Assembly: GCF_000485595.1 (NCBI RefSeq)
Contig: NW_014578154.1
Span: forward strand, 63,822-84,734
Direction of reading: 5' to 3'
DNA length: 20,913 nucleotides
Source: Priapulus caudatus
Taxonomy: Eukaryota > Priapulida > Priapulimorpha > Priapulimorphida > Priapulidae
Shown here: piece after piece, positions 10,189 through 20,911 of the stretch
How the letters are laid out: each line of letters starts with the position of its first letter
Numbering within the stretch: the first letter of the stretch is position 1
The notes under the pieces: generated by a model
The model's database searches: none
Seen by the model: only the letters and a program-made list of their open reading frames with translations
Told to the model about the DNA's origin: nothing
Program-made: the position numbers and the translations under genes

Positions 10189-10359
10189 TACACTTCTGTA
10201 GTACAAGTCTGGTACACTTTGTGTATACATATATATGTACCTCGGGTACATATCTGTAGTACCTGATACGGCAACGACCCTTGAGCCGTACATTTATATT
10301 ATGTACATGTATACCCGTACTTTCGTTACTAACGCGATCATGGCATACACAGACTATAT

Positions 10360-10800
10360 ATAACTAGAAGGCACTCGGGGAGTGCGAATCCTCCACACAC
10401 GCGATCACGACACCTGTGATATTTTGTAGGCTGAGGTTGCTACTTCTAATGGATGACGTTTACCTTGGTAAAATATCACTCAAAATGAATAGGGGCCTAC
10501 TTGTCAAGGCGAGGTGGCGTGAGACATAATCATCCCCCAGTTCACACATTGTGCGGATCCTAGCTAGCTATTCTACAGCGCAGTGAAAGAAATCGATATC
10601 CTGCGGACGAAGTGTAGCTCCATAGAGATCAGTGTTCGAAATATACTTAATGACCATGTGACCTTGAACTTGGGTCAAGGTCACTCAGAATCGGAAGAGT
10701 TCTTCCGCCCCATAAGATGCACCTGTGGACCAAGTTTGAAGTTTCTACCTCTTACGGTTGAAAAGTTATCGAGCGGACAGACACACACATATAGTGTTTA
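10360..10800 (+). repeat. Dispersed repeat just upstream of the SWEET gene
   Basis: The segment opens with AGAAGGCACTCGGGGAGTGC and closes with ACCAAGTTTGAAG, AAAAGTTATCGAGCGGACAG and an ACACACAC tail. Such a tail after AAAAGTTAT…GACAGAC is common in dispersed repeats of marine invertebrates. The resemblance is from memory and unverified. Boundaries are approximate and no terminal repeats were found. Confidence 0.45.
10658..10684. promoter_or_regulatory. Perfect palindrome with two TCAAGGTCA nuclear-receptor half-sites
   Basis: GTGACCTTGA and TCAAGGTCAC form a perfect 10-bp inverted repeat around a 7-base spacer. TCAAGGTCA is the known extended half-site of ERR/SF-1-type nuclear receptors. 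It lies about 190 bp upstream of the SWEET start codon but within the dispersed repeat, so it may be only repeat structure. Regulatory function is inference. Confidence 0.3.
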
Positions 10801-10869
10801 TAATACTCTTTTTTTGTTTAGAATTTTGGCAGAGCAGTGAGGTAAGGTGGTCTTGATAACACAGACAGG

Positions 10870-10937
10870 ATGGAGGTAGTAGAAATGCTAGGATGGAGTG
10901 CAATGGTAGTAACACTTTGCTTCTTCCTTACTGGCAT
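10870..10937 (+). CDS. SLC50A1: SWEET exon 1 (residues 1–22)
   Basis: It encodes MEVVEMLGWS and then TM1, ending LTG plus two bases of the Ile23 codon. The donor is GTAAGT. A 5' UTR exon may precede it, since AACACAG at 10859–10865 could be an acceptor and GAGGTAAGG at about 10840–10848 a donor. Confidence 0.85.
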
Positions 10938-13363
10938 GTAAGTATAAAGAGCTTATAATTGGCTAGAGCATTATTCATTATTCCGTATTTAATACTGCAT
11001 TCGTATTTATTTGATTCATGTTGGTAGGATTTCGCAGGTAGCTATATTTTCTATATCTACATGGGTGTCCGGGTGTTTTTACTTATATATCAGGGGCAGA
11101 TCTAGCTTTCAGGAGATGGGGGGGGGAGACGTGGGGGCACGCGGTGCTAGGGTGGTCCAGGGGCATGCCCCCTGCCACCTGGAAAATTCAGGCAGCTGTG
11201 TGGTCACAGGGGAAATCCCCAGTTTCTATCATCCTGCAGACTGACTTTTTTATTTTTGGCCCCATCTTACTAGTATAATAACATTATAGTCAGTGGCTGA
11301 ACGGTGGAGGGGGCAATCTTATATCATCAGATATCATGTCTCTCTGGATCTGCCACTGTATATATATATGCATTATCAAACATTGTTTTATATCTTACTT
11401 TTCATTTTTTGTGTTTCAGTCCACTGTGTAGGCACATGTGGAGCACTAGTGATACCACCACATTTCCAATTATTACATTTCTTTTGACCGTTGTTAAGTA
11501 AGTTTAATGAGATAAACAAAATAGATTTCTTCTCAGGATAGATACAATTAATCTAGTTCATTTAAAGTACGTCTGATCATAATTGTACCATTTTTAAAAC
11601 TGCATGGTACAATAACTTTCAACCTAATTCAACACAATTTCCACACATCAGAATGTGATATTTATAGGTAGGATATGTACCAGTAAATATTCACTACATG
11701 AACTGTTACAACACGACATATTGCACCACGTGCACGTTAGACGCATATCTCGTCGTTTTCATGGCAGAAATTTACGACAATAAGTCAATAAGTAAGAGCA
11801 TTGCATACTAGAGGAAGATGCGTTCTAATTGGTAGAAATCGAACCAAATCATGTCAAAGGTGATCGTGCTCATCGACCTTTAGAGTAGAGTGATCCAGTG
11901 TGAAACATGTGCACTTCTAATAATCAGCTTCCGTTTTCAGCACGTTTTTTATGGCCGATTATGGATACCGACAAGGTGACAACATCATCTTCTGGCTCAA
12001 CTTCTGCGGAGTTTTTCTTCATATAGGCTATGTTTCTCTTTTCTGCTTCATGGAAATAAGACGCAATGAGGTCAGTACCTATATGAAACCAGTCCCTGTC
12101 CAAGCTTCACCTAGTAATTATTGAAGTAAATTAATATTATAAATTAAAATTATTTTGCTGAAATTTTTTTTTTCGAAGATCTGAAAAGTCGTACGCAATC
12201 CAGATGTATTTTTGAGCAAAACTTACTACATATTGTTAGTTGAAGGTTCGCTAGTAAATCTGCGTAAATACATCTCCAACCAATAGAAACTGCTAAAGCA
12301 TCCTTTCTTATAATTATTTTATGTTTTACAATATACCACACAACTAGCCATTGTTTGGCAAATGTGTGATTAATCTTTAATTTGTGTGTGTGTGTGTGTG
12401 TGAACACAACCAATAAGCAAGGTTCCAGGGAATTATGACCGAGGTTTGTGCTTGGCGGATTGTTTGAGATGTTTCCGTGTCTTTTCCCATTCAGTTTGAA
12501 GCAGCGATCCGCTTCCTCCTGATTGGAGCCATCACCGTTACTGTCTATGCGTACCTACACGGAGTCGTAGATGACCAGGCACAAGTAACCAATATAGTGG
12601 GTCTTATAGGATCTTCTGTGGTAGCAGTCTTGCAGATGATTCCTCTGATGGGTGCAGTGAGTACTTGTGTGTGAAACTAAAACCAAAGATAGATAGACGT
12701 GGGTCTGTGCATTCTGCATAAGTCCCTACTATATGTTATGATCGATATAATATTAATTATTTCAATTTATCGATTTATCGAATTAAATCGATTATAGTAA
12801 TTCGTTCAACGCTCGTGTCGCGTGTAAAATTGCCTCTGTTTAAAATCGAAGAAACTCTACAGACGAAACGCGCATTTTTATTTTCGTTTGCGTACGACAC
12901 GGATCGCGAATGGAAATTTTCCCAAAACGCGAACGCATTGTTTCCTGACTCCGGCGTCTTCGCTCGTCCGGCGCGCGCGTGCGTACAGGTGCAGGCGTGG
13001 AGGTCGGGGTTGCGGCTCAATGCCGACATGCTGTTCACCGCGATGGGTCTCATCACGGCCATGCTGTGGACGACGTACGGACTCATGCTCAGCGACATCT
13101 ACATCCTGGTGAGTACGAGTATGGACAAGCTTACGTACGCTAGCTTTCTGTGCGTGCACGACGACGTATAAGAATCTAAAATGACGTGTAAGGTTTGTAC
13201 GTCGTATTAGCCTGACCGGCTCGACGACCTTGAAACGTCCTGCCCGCTGATAACGCGACTCCCGATTCTCATTCAGGCGCCATCTTGCCCCGGAGTGATC
13301 GGAGGCGTTCTTAGCATCTCCATGTTACTGACGCAAGGCGAGCAACGTGCCAAGGCCGAATAG
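10870..13363 (+). CDS. SLC50A1: SWEET sugar transporter (SLC50/MtN3 family), six exons
   Basis: The joined exons 10870–10937, 11420–11497, 11941–12070, 12495–12656, 12989–13108 and 13277–13363 give 214 aa, close to the family norm of about 220. All introns are GT–AG and phases fit (2, 2, 0, 0, 0). SWEETs are facilitative mono- or disaccharide uniporters in plasma or Golgi membranes, made of two triple-helix bundles joined by TM4. Likely helices are at about 5–23, 38–57, 63–88, 96–114, 124–146, 158–180 and 186–205. Family marks visible are TGIP (P24) in TM1, FP (P39) in TM2, the degenerate WL-YG as MADYG, pocket Asn N69 in TM3, P142 in TM5, and W173 with YG in TM6. TM7 has PS (S189) where PN is usual. 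The start ATG has A at -3 and G at +4. The gene looks intact. Confidence 0.88.
10938..11419 (+). other. SWEET intron 1
   Basis: A 482-bp phase-2 intron running from GTAAGT to TTTCAG. A 268-bp hAT-type MITE makes up more than half of it. Confidence 0.8.
11091..11358 (+). mobile_element. hAT-type MITE in SWEET intron 1
   Basis: The ends CAGGGGCAGATCTAG and (reverse complement) CAGTGGCAGATCCAG match at 13 of 15 bases. The flanks TTATATAT and TATATATA are compatible with an 8-bp hAT duplication but are too simple to prove one. The inside is G-rich with a GGGGCATGCCCC palindrome and no ORF of note. CAGGGGC-type ends are known for hAT elements. Confidence 0.7.
11420..11497 (+). CDS. SLC50A1: SWEET exon 2 (residues 23–49)
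   Basis: It encodes PLCRHMWSTSDTTTFPIITF and the start of TM2, with phase 2 at both sides. The cytosolic loop RHM-x-STSD matches the animal SWEET R(H/Q)M-x-(S/T)-x-S/D pattern. The donor is GTAAGT. Confidence 0.87.
11498..11940 (+). other. SWEET intron 2
   Basis: A 443-bp intron bounded by GTAAGT and TTTTCAG. No repeat or hidden exon was seen. Confidence 0.75.
11941..12070 (+). CDS. SLC50A1: SWEET exon 3 (residues 49–92)
   Basis: It encodes TFFMADYGYRQGDNIIFWLN and the rest of TM3, ending MEIRRNE. YG…(K/R)QGD and the LN (N69) of TM3 are conserved family positions. The donor is GTCAGT. Confidence 0.88.
12071..12494 (+). other. SWEET intron 3
   Basis: A 424-bp phase-0 intron containing a (GT)n run at about 12380–12401. 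The acceptor is CCCATTCAG. Confidence 0.75.
12495..12656 (+). CDS. SLC50A1: SWEET exon 4 (residues 93–146)
   Basis: It encodes linker helix TM4 (FLLIGAITVTVYAYL) and TM5 (NIVGLIGSSVVAVLQMIPLM). It has 54 whole codons and is phase 0 on both sides. The donor is GTGAGT. Confidence 0.88.
12657..12988 (+). other. SWEET intron 4
   Basis: A 332-bp intron. The left half is AT-rich with repeated ATCGAT/TTATCGA words (12740–12795) and the right half turns GC-rich. An open frame at 12815–13171 is a read-through of the intron into exon 5, not a separate gene. Confidence 0.75.
12989..13108 (+). CDS. SLC50A1: SWEET exon 5 (residues 147–186)
   Basis: It encodes VQAWRSGLRLNADMLFTAMG and the rest of TM6 with W173 and YG. 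The acceptor is GCGTACAG; using the next AG would drop only Val-Gln, in frame. By hand count 37 of 40 codons end in G or C, far above exons 1–4. Confidence 0.86.
13277..13363 (+). CDS. SLC50A1: SWEET exon 6 and stop (residues 187–214)
   Basis: It encodes APSCPGVIGGVLSISMLL (TM7) and a short charged tail, TQGEQRAKAE, then TAG. The tail is short but within animal SWEET range. A minisatellite starts immediately after the stop. Confidence 0.84.
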   Translation, partial: APSCPGVIGGVLSISMLLTQGEQRAKAE

Positions 13364-13868
13364 TCCGGCTCGCTCCCGGACTGACACCCGCTCGCTCCCG
13401 GAACGACGTCCGCTCGCTCCCGGACTGACGTCCGCTCGCTCCCGGAACGACGACCGCTCGCTCCCGGAACGACACCCGCTCGCTCCCGGACGACGACCGC
13501 TCGCTCCCGGAACGACGTCCGCTCGCTCCCGGACTGACGTCCGCTCGCTCCCGGAACGAAGTCCGCCCGCTCCCGGAACGACACCGCTCGCTCCCGGAAC
13601 GACGACCGCTCGCTCCCGGAACGACGTCCGCTCGCTCCGGAACGATGCCGCTCGCTCCCGGAACGACGACCGCTCGCTCCCGGAACGACGTCCGCTCGCT
13701 CCCGGAACGACGCCCGCTCGCTCTCGGAACGACGTCCGCTCGCTCCCGGAACGAAGTCTGCCCGCTCCCGGAACGATGACCGCTCGCTCCCGGAACGACG
13801 CCCGCCCGCTTTCCGGAACGACGTCCGCTCGCTCCCGGAACGAAGTCCGCCCGCTGCCGGAACGATGT
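13364..13868 (+). repeat. 22-bp minisatellite, about 23 units, at the SWEET stop codon
   Basis: The unit is CGCTCGCTCCCGGAACGACG plus TC. Clean starts include 13389, 13411 and 13433. Variants include GACTGACGTC, GACACC, GAAGTC and CGCCCGCTC. Three units make 66 bases, so stop-free frames run on both strands (13347–13898 plus, 13273–13881 minus) and encode RSLPER or GASGRRSGSER repeats. It would form the start of the SWEET 3' UTR. I regard the frames as by-products of the repeat. Confidence 0.9.
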
Positions 13869-15190
13869 CAGAAAGAAACAAGTTTTTTTCTTCCGTAATC
13901 CGACGTAGGGGGGAATTTGTTTACCGTGTTCGTTAGTGGTTTTCTATGAAGCGACTTGGTCGTAGGGCCCCCTCTGTTGCAGAGCTCGACCTTGTTATTG
14001 TGATTTGTACGAGTCCTCTTCGCATGCTGGGAGACGGGCGGGCGCACATGCTAATTCCTCGTCCCCCGAATCAGTTGTGCCTTTTTCGATTGCCAAGGAA
14101 CCGATATTATGTGCCGAGCGTGGCAATAGCCAAACCATTGATAGAGATAGATAGAGAGAGAGGGATTCAGGCCGAAGTCTTTCAGTCGATGGCCCTTAGC
14201 GGTGGGTTGCGCTGGATCCTAACGTGAAAGTGAATGCGATTATCGGCACGTTGCGACGATGACTGGCCGTTTACTCGGACCAGAACCTGCGAGCCAGATC
14301 TGCATGGCTCGCACGTGAATCCTTATATCCATTCACTAGTGCTGATAAGAATGTGTACAGACAAATATATCTACGAATAGATTACGCGCACGCCGTACTC
14401 ATATCACGTAACTTTATCATATTGCTCTGTAGAGTCGCTGAGTGCAGGGACTCTACCTCTCTTTATTGACCGACCAGGCTGGATGGGGTAATTCGGCCAT
14501 TCCTGCCGATTATCGTAACCAATGCAGAATTGCTTATTCGATACTTAAAATGGCTGCTGCAACGATGCGTTGTGCGCGAAATCGCGTTGTCACAATCATG
14601 TGGTCACTGATGGGACTAACTCGTTTGTTTTATCTATATTTTTACGTAGTTGTGTTGTTATTGTTAACATGATTGTTGAGAGATGGTTGTTACATGGATT
14701 GAAATACTTTTAAAATGAGATGCATTTAAAGAGCAGTGTAGAGTAGTGTAGTGTAGCTTGTTTTACTGACAGCGTTCAAGCCAACGCCAGTGTTGGATAT
14801 AGCAGGCTCCATCCCCCAGTCCGTGACTGCTAGCTCATTTTTATGGATTTTACTACATAGCCTATATAGAATGAATCAAAGTTTTGCAAGTCAGGACTGG
14901 GTGGATGTTAAACTTATTTTCAAGACTGCTCACTGCACATGGTTAGCACACGTTTAGAGCTGCACTGCCGCTTGTTACGAATGCTGCGAATGAGGAAACC
15001 TTTCCAGCTGATACGGATACAATCCAGATGCTGTGATAGTACTGTTACTGCAAAATTTGTGATTTAAAAATATATTACCTTAACAGATTTGTTTAGCAGC
15101 TTAGCTTTCATCTTGTTTGAAGCGTTATCGACCAATGTAAGTAAGCCAATCGTCGCCAGTAGGAATCTGCTGAACACCCAAATACCCGAG
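13869..15190. other. Intergenic stretch without recognisable gene
   Basis: No conserved exon was seen. There is a short GATA/GA run (14136–14162) and moderate ORFs (13946–14227, 14442–14672) without motifs, unlike any family I know. Part may be SWEET 3' UTR. Confidence 0.5.
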
Positions 15191-15246
15191 CATAATGCAT
15201 GAAAATCAACAGACATTTGATTCTTACACTATACAAAACATGTAAA

Positions 15247-15313
15247 TTTATTTTAAATACACTGATGAAACAATACATGTATTTTACAATAGTCTTTCAC
15301 AACAAATTTTATT
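15247..15313 (-). terminator. Two AATAAA poly(A) signals on the TLE strand
   Basis: TTTATT at 15247–15252 and 15308–15313 reads AATAAA on the minus strand, in an AT-rich setting typical of 3' ends. I saw no TTTATT between here and the TLE stop at 18142 in the parts I scanned. That would give a 3' UTR of nearly 3 kb. The assignment to TLE is inference. Confidence 0.3.
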
Positions 15314-15615
15314 GTATTATGCTTCAAAAAAAACAAAAAAACAAACAATATCTAGCTATCTATGTGTGCTCTGATGTGACTGAAGCAATGCAATCTGATC
15401 TGGATCATGAAACAAAGGAACAGGCAAGGAATACACTGGTCAACACGTCAATGACAAATCGGCAAGAGGACATAGTACCCTTGCACCACATGGTTTTAGT
15501 AATCGGGAGACGTTTCCTTCAAAAAAATAACTTGAATCAAATTCAAAATTTGTGTCGAATAGTTGCGAGCGCATGACTGTAGGCTTGACCGCCGACTGCG
15601 AGTACTTTACAACCG

Positions 15616-15621
15616 AATAAA
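15616..15621 (+). terminator. First AATAAA downstream of SWEET on the plus strand
   Basis: No canonical AATAAA or ATTAAA was noticed on the plus strand between the SWEET stop and this point. If it is used, the SWEET 3' UTR would be about 2.25 kb and would overlap the putative TLE 3' UTR. A variant signal closer in is equally possible. Confidence 0.2.
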
Positions 15622-16235
15622 CAGTTCGCTCACTCGCCATCATTCCTCTATAATAGGTGAAGGAATGACATAGCCTTAATCTACACATGCTGTGGAACCG
15701 ATATACTTTGACCAATACAATGCGGGCTGTGTTCAACGAGGAACGTCCGATTCGCCAAGGTTTTGCACTCGCGAGTAGCCAACCACGTTAAGTTTATGGT
15801 CACCGACTGCAACGCGAACCCTAGCTATTTTCATCCCTGAATGCTATATCGTGCCCCCGACACTAGTGCGACCTCTACAAACAAGCGACAGCTTGCGGCG
15901 ACAGCATGTTACGTGTGCAGGGTAAGTTTGCACTGTGGTCCAGTGCCGACTACAATACACGGTGTACTGCAATATTAAACAAAATAAAAATCTGTGTGTT
16001 AACACTTCTTATTACGAGGCTACCACGAAAAATGACTTATGTACAGATGCTTCTCCAAAACGTGACTTACAAACGCTGGTCCTGTGTGTGTAAACTGGAG
16101 AGAGAAACAAACCGAAGGGCGACGACGGCTCGCCGCCTCGTCACGCGGGGAACCAGTTACGAGCGCGGAGAGACGACAAGCGACGTCTACACGTCGCTCG
16201 CGAGTCAGTCGGCTGACAAACGTGCGCGGCGGGTC

Positions 16236-16500
16236 CGTCGCCATTGTGGCAATCGCCGTCATGGCCACCGCCAGCGTGGCAATCACCGTCATGGCGATGA
16301 ATCGCCACGATGACGGCTGCCATGACGCCCATCGCCACGACGACGGCGGCCATGACGGCGCTGTCGTCGTGGCGATGGCCGTCATGGCCGCCGTCGTCGT
16401 GGCGATGGCCGTCATGGCCGCTGTCGTCATGGCGATCGCCGTCATGGCTGCCGTCGTTGTGGCGATGGCCGTCATGGCCGCCGTTCTCATGGCGAGCGTG
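16236..16500. repeat. 30-bp minisatellite with internal change of orientation
   Basis: The unit is GTCGTCGTGGCGATGGCCGT plus CATGGCCGCC, clear at 16363, 16393, 16423 and 16453. To the left, about 16301–16360, two units run inverted (CGCCACGACGACGGCGGCCA), and 16236–16300 is again in plus orientation. The inverted junction near 16361 can fold into a strong hairpin. All frames are nearly open: plus gives [10 protein letters not shown]-type hydrophobic repeats, minus gives [10 protein letters not shown]-type His/Asp repeats. No supporting start context or splice partner was found, so coding is unlikely. Confidence 0.85.
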
Positions 16501-16526
16501 CGCGCGTGGTGTCTCACATCTCGATG

Positions 16527-17100
16527 ACCGCCGGCAGGAGCGGCGGCATCGTCGCTGCGCGCGAAAAACTGTGCTGTGAATGATCACAATGGAATGTCTG
16601 AAAAATGTTCGCGACGGGTTGTCTACTTCTTACGGTCTCCGCCGCCCCCTTCTGATGCGGCTTTACAAAAACACCATCTCGGAGATCGACTCTAAAGCAG
16701 ATGGTTGGTCGGGGATGCGCCAGACCCGATTACTTACATCCGTCGCAAGAAGTGCCCGGCAGGGGGCGTTGCACGCAAACGTTGTTTTCCCCCTCGGGAG
16801 TTTGCGTTTTGCCCTGGCTTCTTCTTAACGAGCGACAAAAGCGACGAGGAGAGGAAGGAAGTGGTGCAACATCCGACGGAGAGAGAGCGCACCGCGATGA
16901 GAGAGACGCCATCCCTCCCCTGTGCACTGCGGATTGCGCTGTTATTTCTTCGTCCCGGTGCGTCTCCAGTAACAGTCACCGCAATCGCTTACAACCCAGT
17001 AAGAAACTAGACGCGGGACAAGATCAGAGACCCCCCCCCCCGCCTCCGGGGTCTCCATTCTCTCTGCACCCTAAACGCTACTCAGCTGATAGGGCGTTTC
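16527..17100. other. CpG-rich, gene-free stretch
   Basis: This is GC- and CpG-rich sequence with a poly-C run at about 17031–17041. An open frame of 228 codons (16701–17387) is dominated by low-complexity R/E/P and shows no domain. It could be a promoter or CpG-island-like region of an unseen transcript or part of the TLE 3' UTR; nothing decides this. Confidence 0.4.
16755..16770 (+). promoter_or_regulatory. CTCF-like site
   Basis: CCGGCAGGGGGCGT matches the known CTCF core CCASYAGRKGGCRS at 12 of 14 positions. It lies between two convergent genes, where an insulator would make sense, but a single motif match is weak evidence. Confidence 0.25.
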
Positions 17101-17172
17101 AGATGGGAGAGAGAGAGATGGAGGGAGAGCGAGAAAGAGAAAGAAAGAAGGAGAGAGAGAGACAGAAAGAAA
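17101..17172 (+). repeat. Purine (GA/GGA) tract
   Basis: Almost pure purine: GAGAGAGAGATGGAGGGAGA, then GAAAGAAAGAAGG runs. It is simple sequence with triplex-forming potential. Confidence 0.85.
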
Positions 17173-17417
17173 TCGTGCACGCTAGTGATGTAAATGGCTT
17201 CACTCTCCTCTCGCCTCACCAAAACAGTCGTTGCCAGTCCCGTCGCTCGCCGAAGAAACCGACAAAAATAACCACAAGGCATCCTCGCCGAATTTCACAC
17301 ATAAACACGGAAACAGTAACTATCTTCGGCCAGAACTCGTGCGTCTTTCGGCTCTCTACCGCGCGGCCGCAGCACGCCACCGACTAGGTGCCCGGTCACG
17401 ACGCTGTCCTACAGCTC

Positions 17418-17662
17418 TGGCTTCTTCTTCTTCTTCCTTCTCTTCCATCCCGACACATCCTCAGCTTAGGCTTCTTCTTCTTTTTACACTTCCATCCCGA
17501 CACATCTTACAGCTCTGGCTTCTTCTTCTTCTTCTTCTTCTTCTCCTTCCATTCCTTCCCCCACTAAACGCACATATCTCCGACGCGCCGTCTCCTCACA
17601 TCCGGCGACGTCTCTCCGTCCGTCTCTCCGTCCGTCTCTCTCTCTCTCTCTCTCTCTCTCTC
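17418..17662 (+). repeat. Pyrimidine tracts (CTT)n and (CT)n
   Basis: Three copies of a GCTCTGGCTTCTTCTTCTTC-type block lie at about 17416, 17463 and 17512, each tied to TTCCATCCCGACACATC or a TTCCATTCC variant (period about 47–50 bp). They are followed by (CT)n at about 17637–17662. Open frames here are low-complexity by-products. Confidence 0.85.
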
Positions 17663-17762
17663 GACGGTCCAACGCTCACGCATCCGACGACGGACCACCC
17701 CTCGTCGCAAATGTCCACGAGTGCGAGGGGTCCAAGCCCGACGAGAGACCGAGAGTCGATCT

Positions 17763-17882
17763 CCGCCGCGGCCAAAGGTAACGCTTGACCGTCCGCCGCG
17801 GCTAAAGTTAACGCTTGACCGTCCGCCGCGGCTAAAGTTAATGCTTGACCGTCCGCCACGGCCAAAGTTAATGTTTGATTTT
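17763..17882 (+). repeat. 30-bp minisatellite, four units
   Basis: Units at 17763, 17793, 17823 and 17853 read CCGCCGCGGCTAAAGTTAAC plus GCTTGACCGT, with CAA/TAA and ACG/ATG variants. A diverged partial unit lies at about 17969–17995. The minus strand reads a LTLAAADGQA-type ten-residue repeat. Confidence 0.88.
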
Positions 17883-18141
17883 CCATCGTCCGACCGCCCT
17901 CATCTCAAATGTCCGCGAGGGCAAGGGATCAGCGCTGCGGCGACAAAACGTGGAGCTAGATCTCCGCGGCGACTAAAGTTAACGCTCGATCATCCGCCGG
18001 CCGCTCGATCGTCTTCGCCGATCGTCGTCCTTCGCCGTGAGAGCCGTCCGGTGGACAGTTCTGGACGGCGGCCGGGTAAAAGCGCGACCGGTCGTCGTCG
18101 TCGTCGGCGGCGGGACTCGCTCGCTCGCTTGCGCGGCGACC

Positions 18142-20911
<2,770 letters not shown>

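Larger units (their letters stand above)
9685..10280. mobile_element. TIR element (MITE-like) with 43-bp inverted ends
   Basis: The ends 9685–9727 and 10238–10280 are inverted repeats matching at 42 of 43 bases, starting GGGTCGTTG and ending CAACGACCC. Inside are a hairpin-like ACCTCC…GGAGGT segment (9750–9781), a GT microsatellite, a 28-bp minisatellite and telomere-like repeats. The 12-base word CTTGAGCCGTAC occurs at 9662–9673 and again at 10280–10291, overlapping the right end by one base. It may be a flanking duplication, though it is offset from the left TIR by 11 bases. There is no transposase, so it is non-autonomous. I cannot name the family. Confidence 0.65.
15191..16235. other. Intergenic stretch with possible transcript ends
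   Basis: It is AT-rich from 15191 to 15350 and mixed after that. ORFs 15199–15576 and 15440–15736 (minus) overlap each other and show no domain. A good donor, GGTAAGT, lies at about 15919 after a short ATG frame, but no partner exon is evident. Confidence 0.4.

Noticed and set aside
9804-10259. 151-codon ORF starting in the GT repeat
   Set aside because: It is the translation of a (GT)n plus a 28-bp minisatellite plus telomere-like DNA inside a mobile element.
12775-13171. ORFs on both strands over SWEET exon 5
   Set aside because: They are read-throughs or shadows of intron 4 and exon 5; the exon reading has conserved family residues and splice sites.
13273-13898. Long open frames on both strands (202 and 183 codons)
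   Set aside because: They run over the 22-bp minisatellite. Three units equal 66 bases and contain no stops, so the openness is automatic.
15199-15736. Opposed ORFs of 125 and 98 codons
   Set aside because: No domain, low-complexity lysine runs in one, and they overlap antisense; likely chance frames near a 3' end.
16020-16587. Overlapping ORFs, including a His/Asp-rich minus frame resembling a metal-binding protein
   Set aside because: All frames are open across the 30-bp array. There is no domain, splice partner or conserved flank.
16701-17387. 228-codon ORF
   Set aside because: The second half is GA-repeat translation (RERERE). The first half overlaps other frames and shows no recognisable domain.
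17231-17788. 185-codon ORF
   Set aside because: Leucine and serine runs come from CTT/CT repeats; no motif seen.
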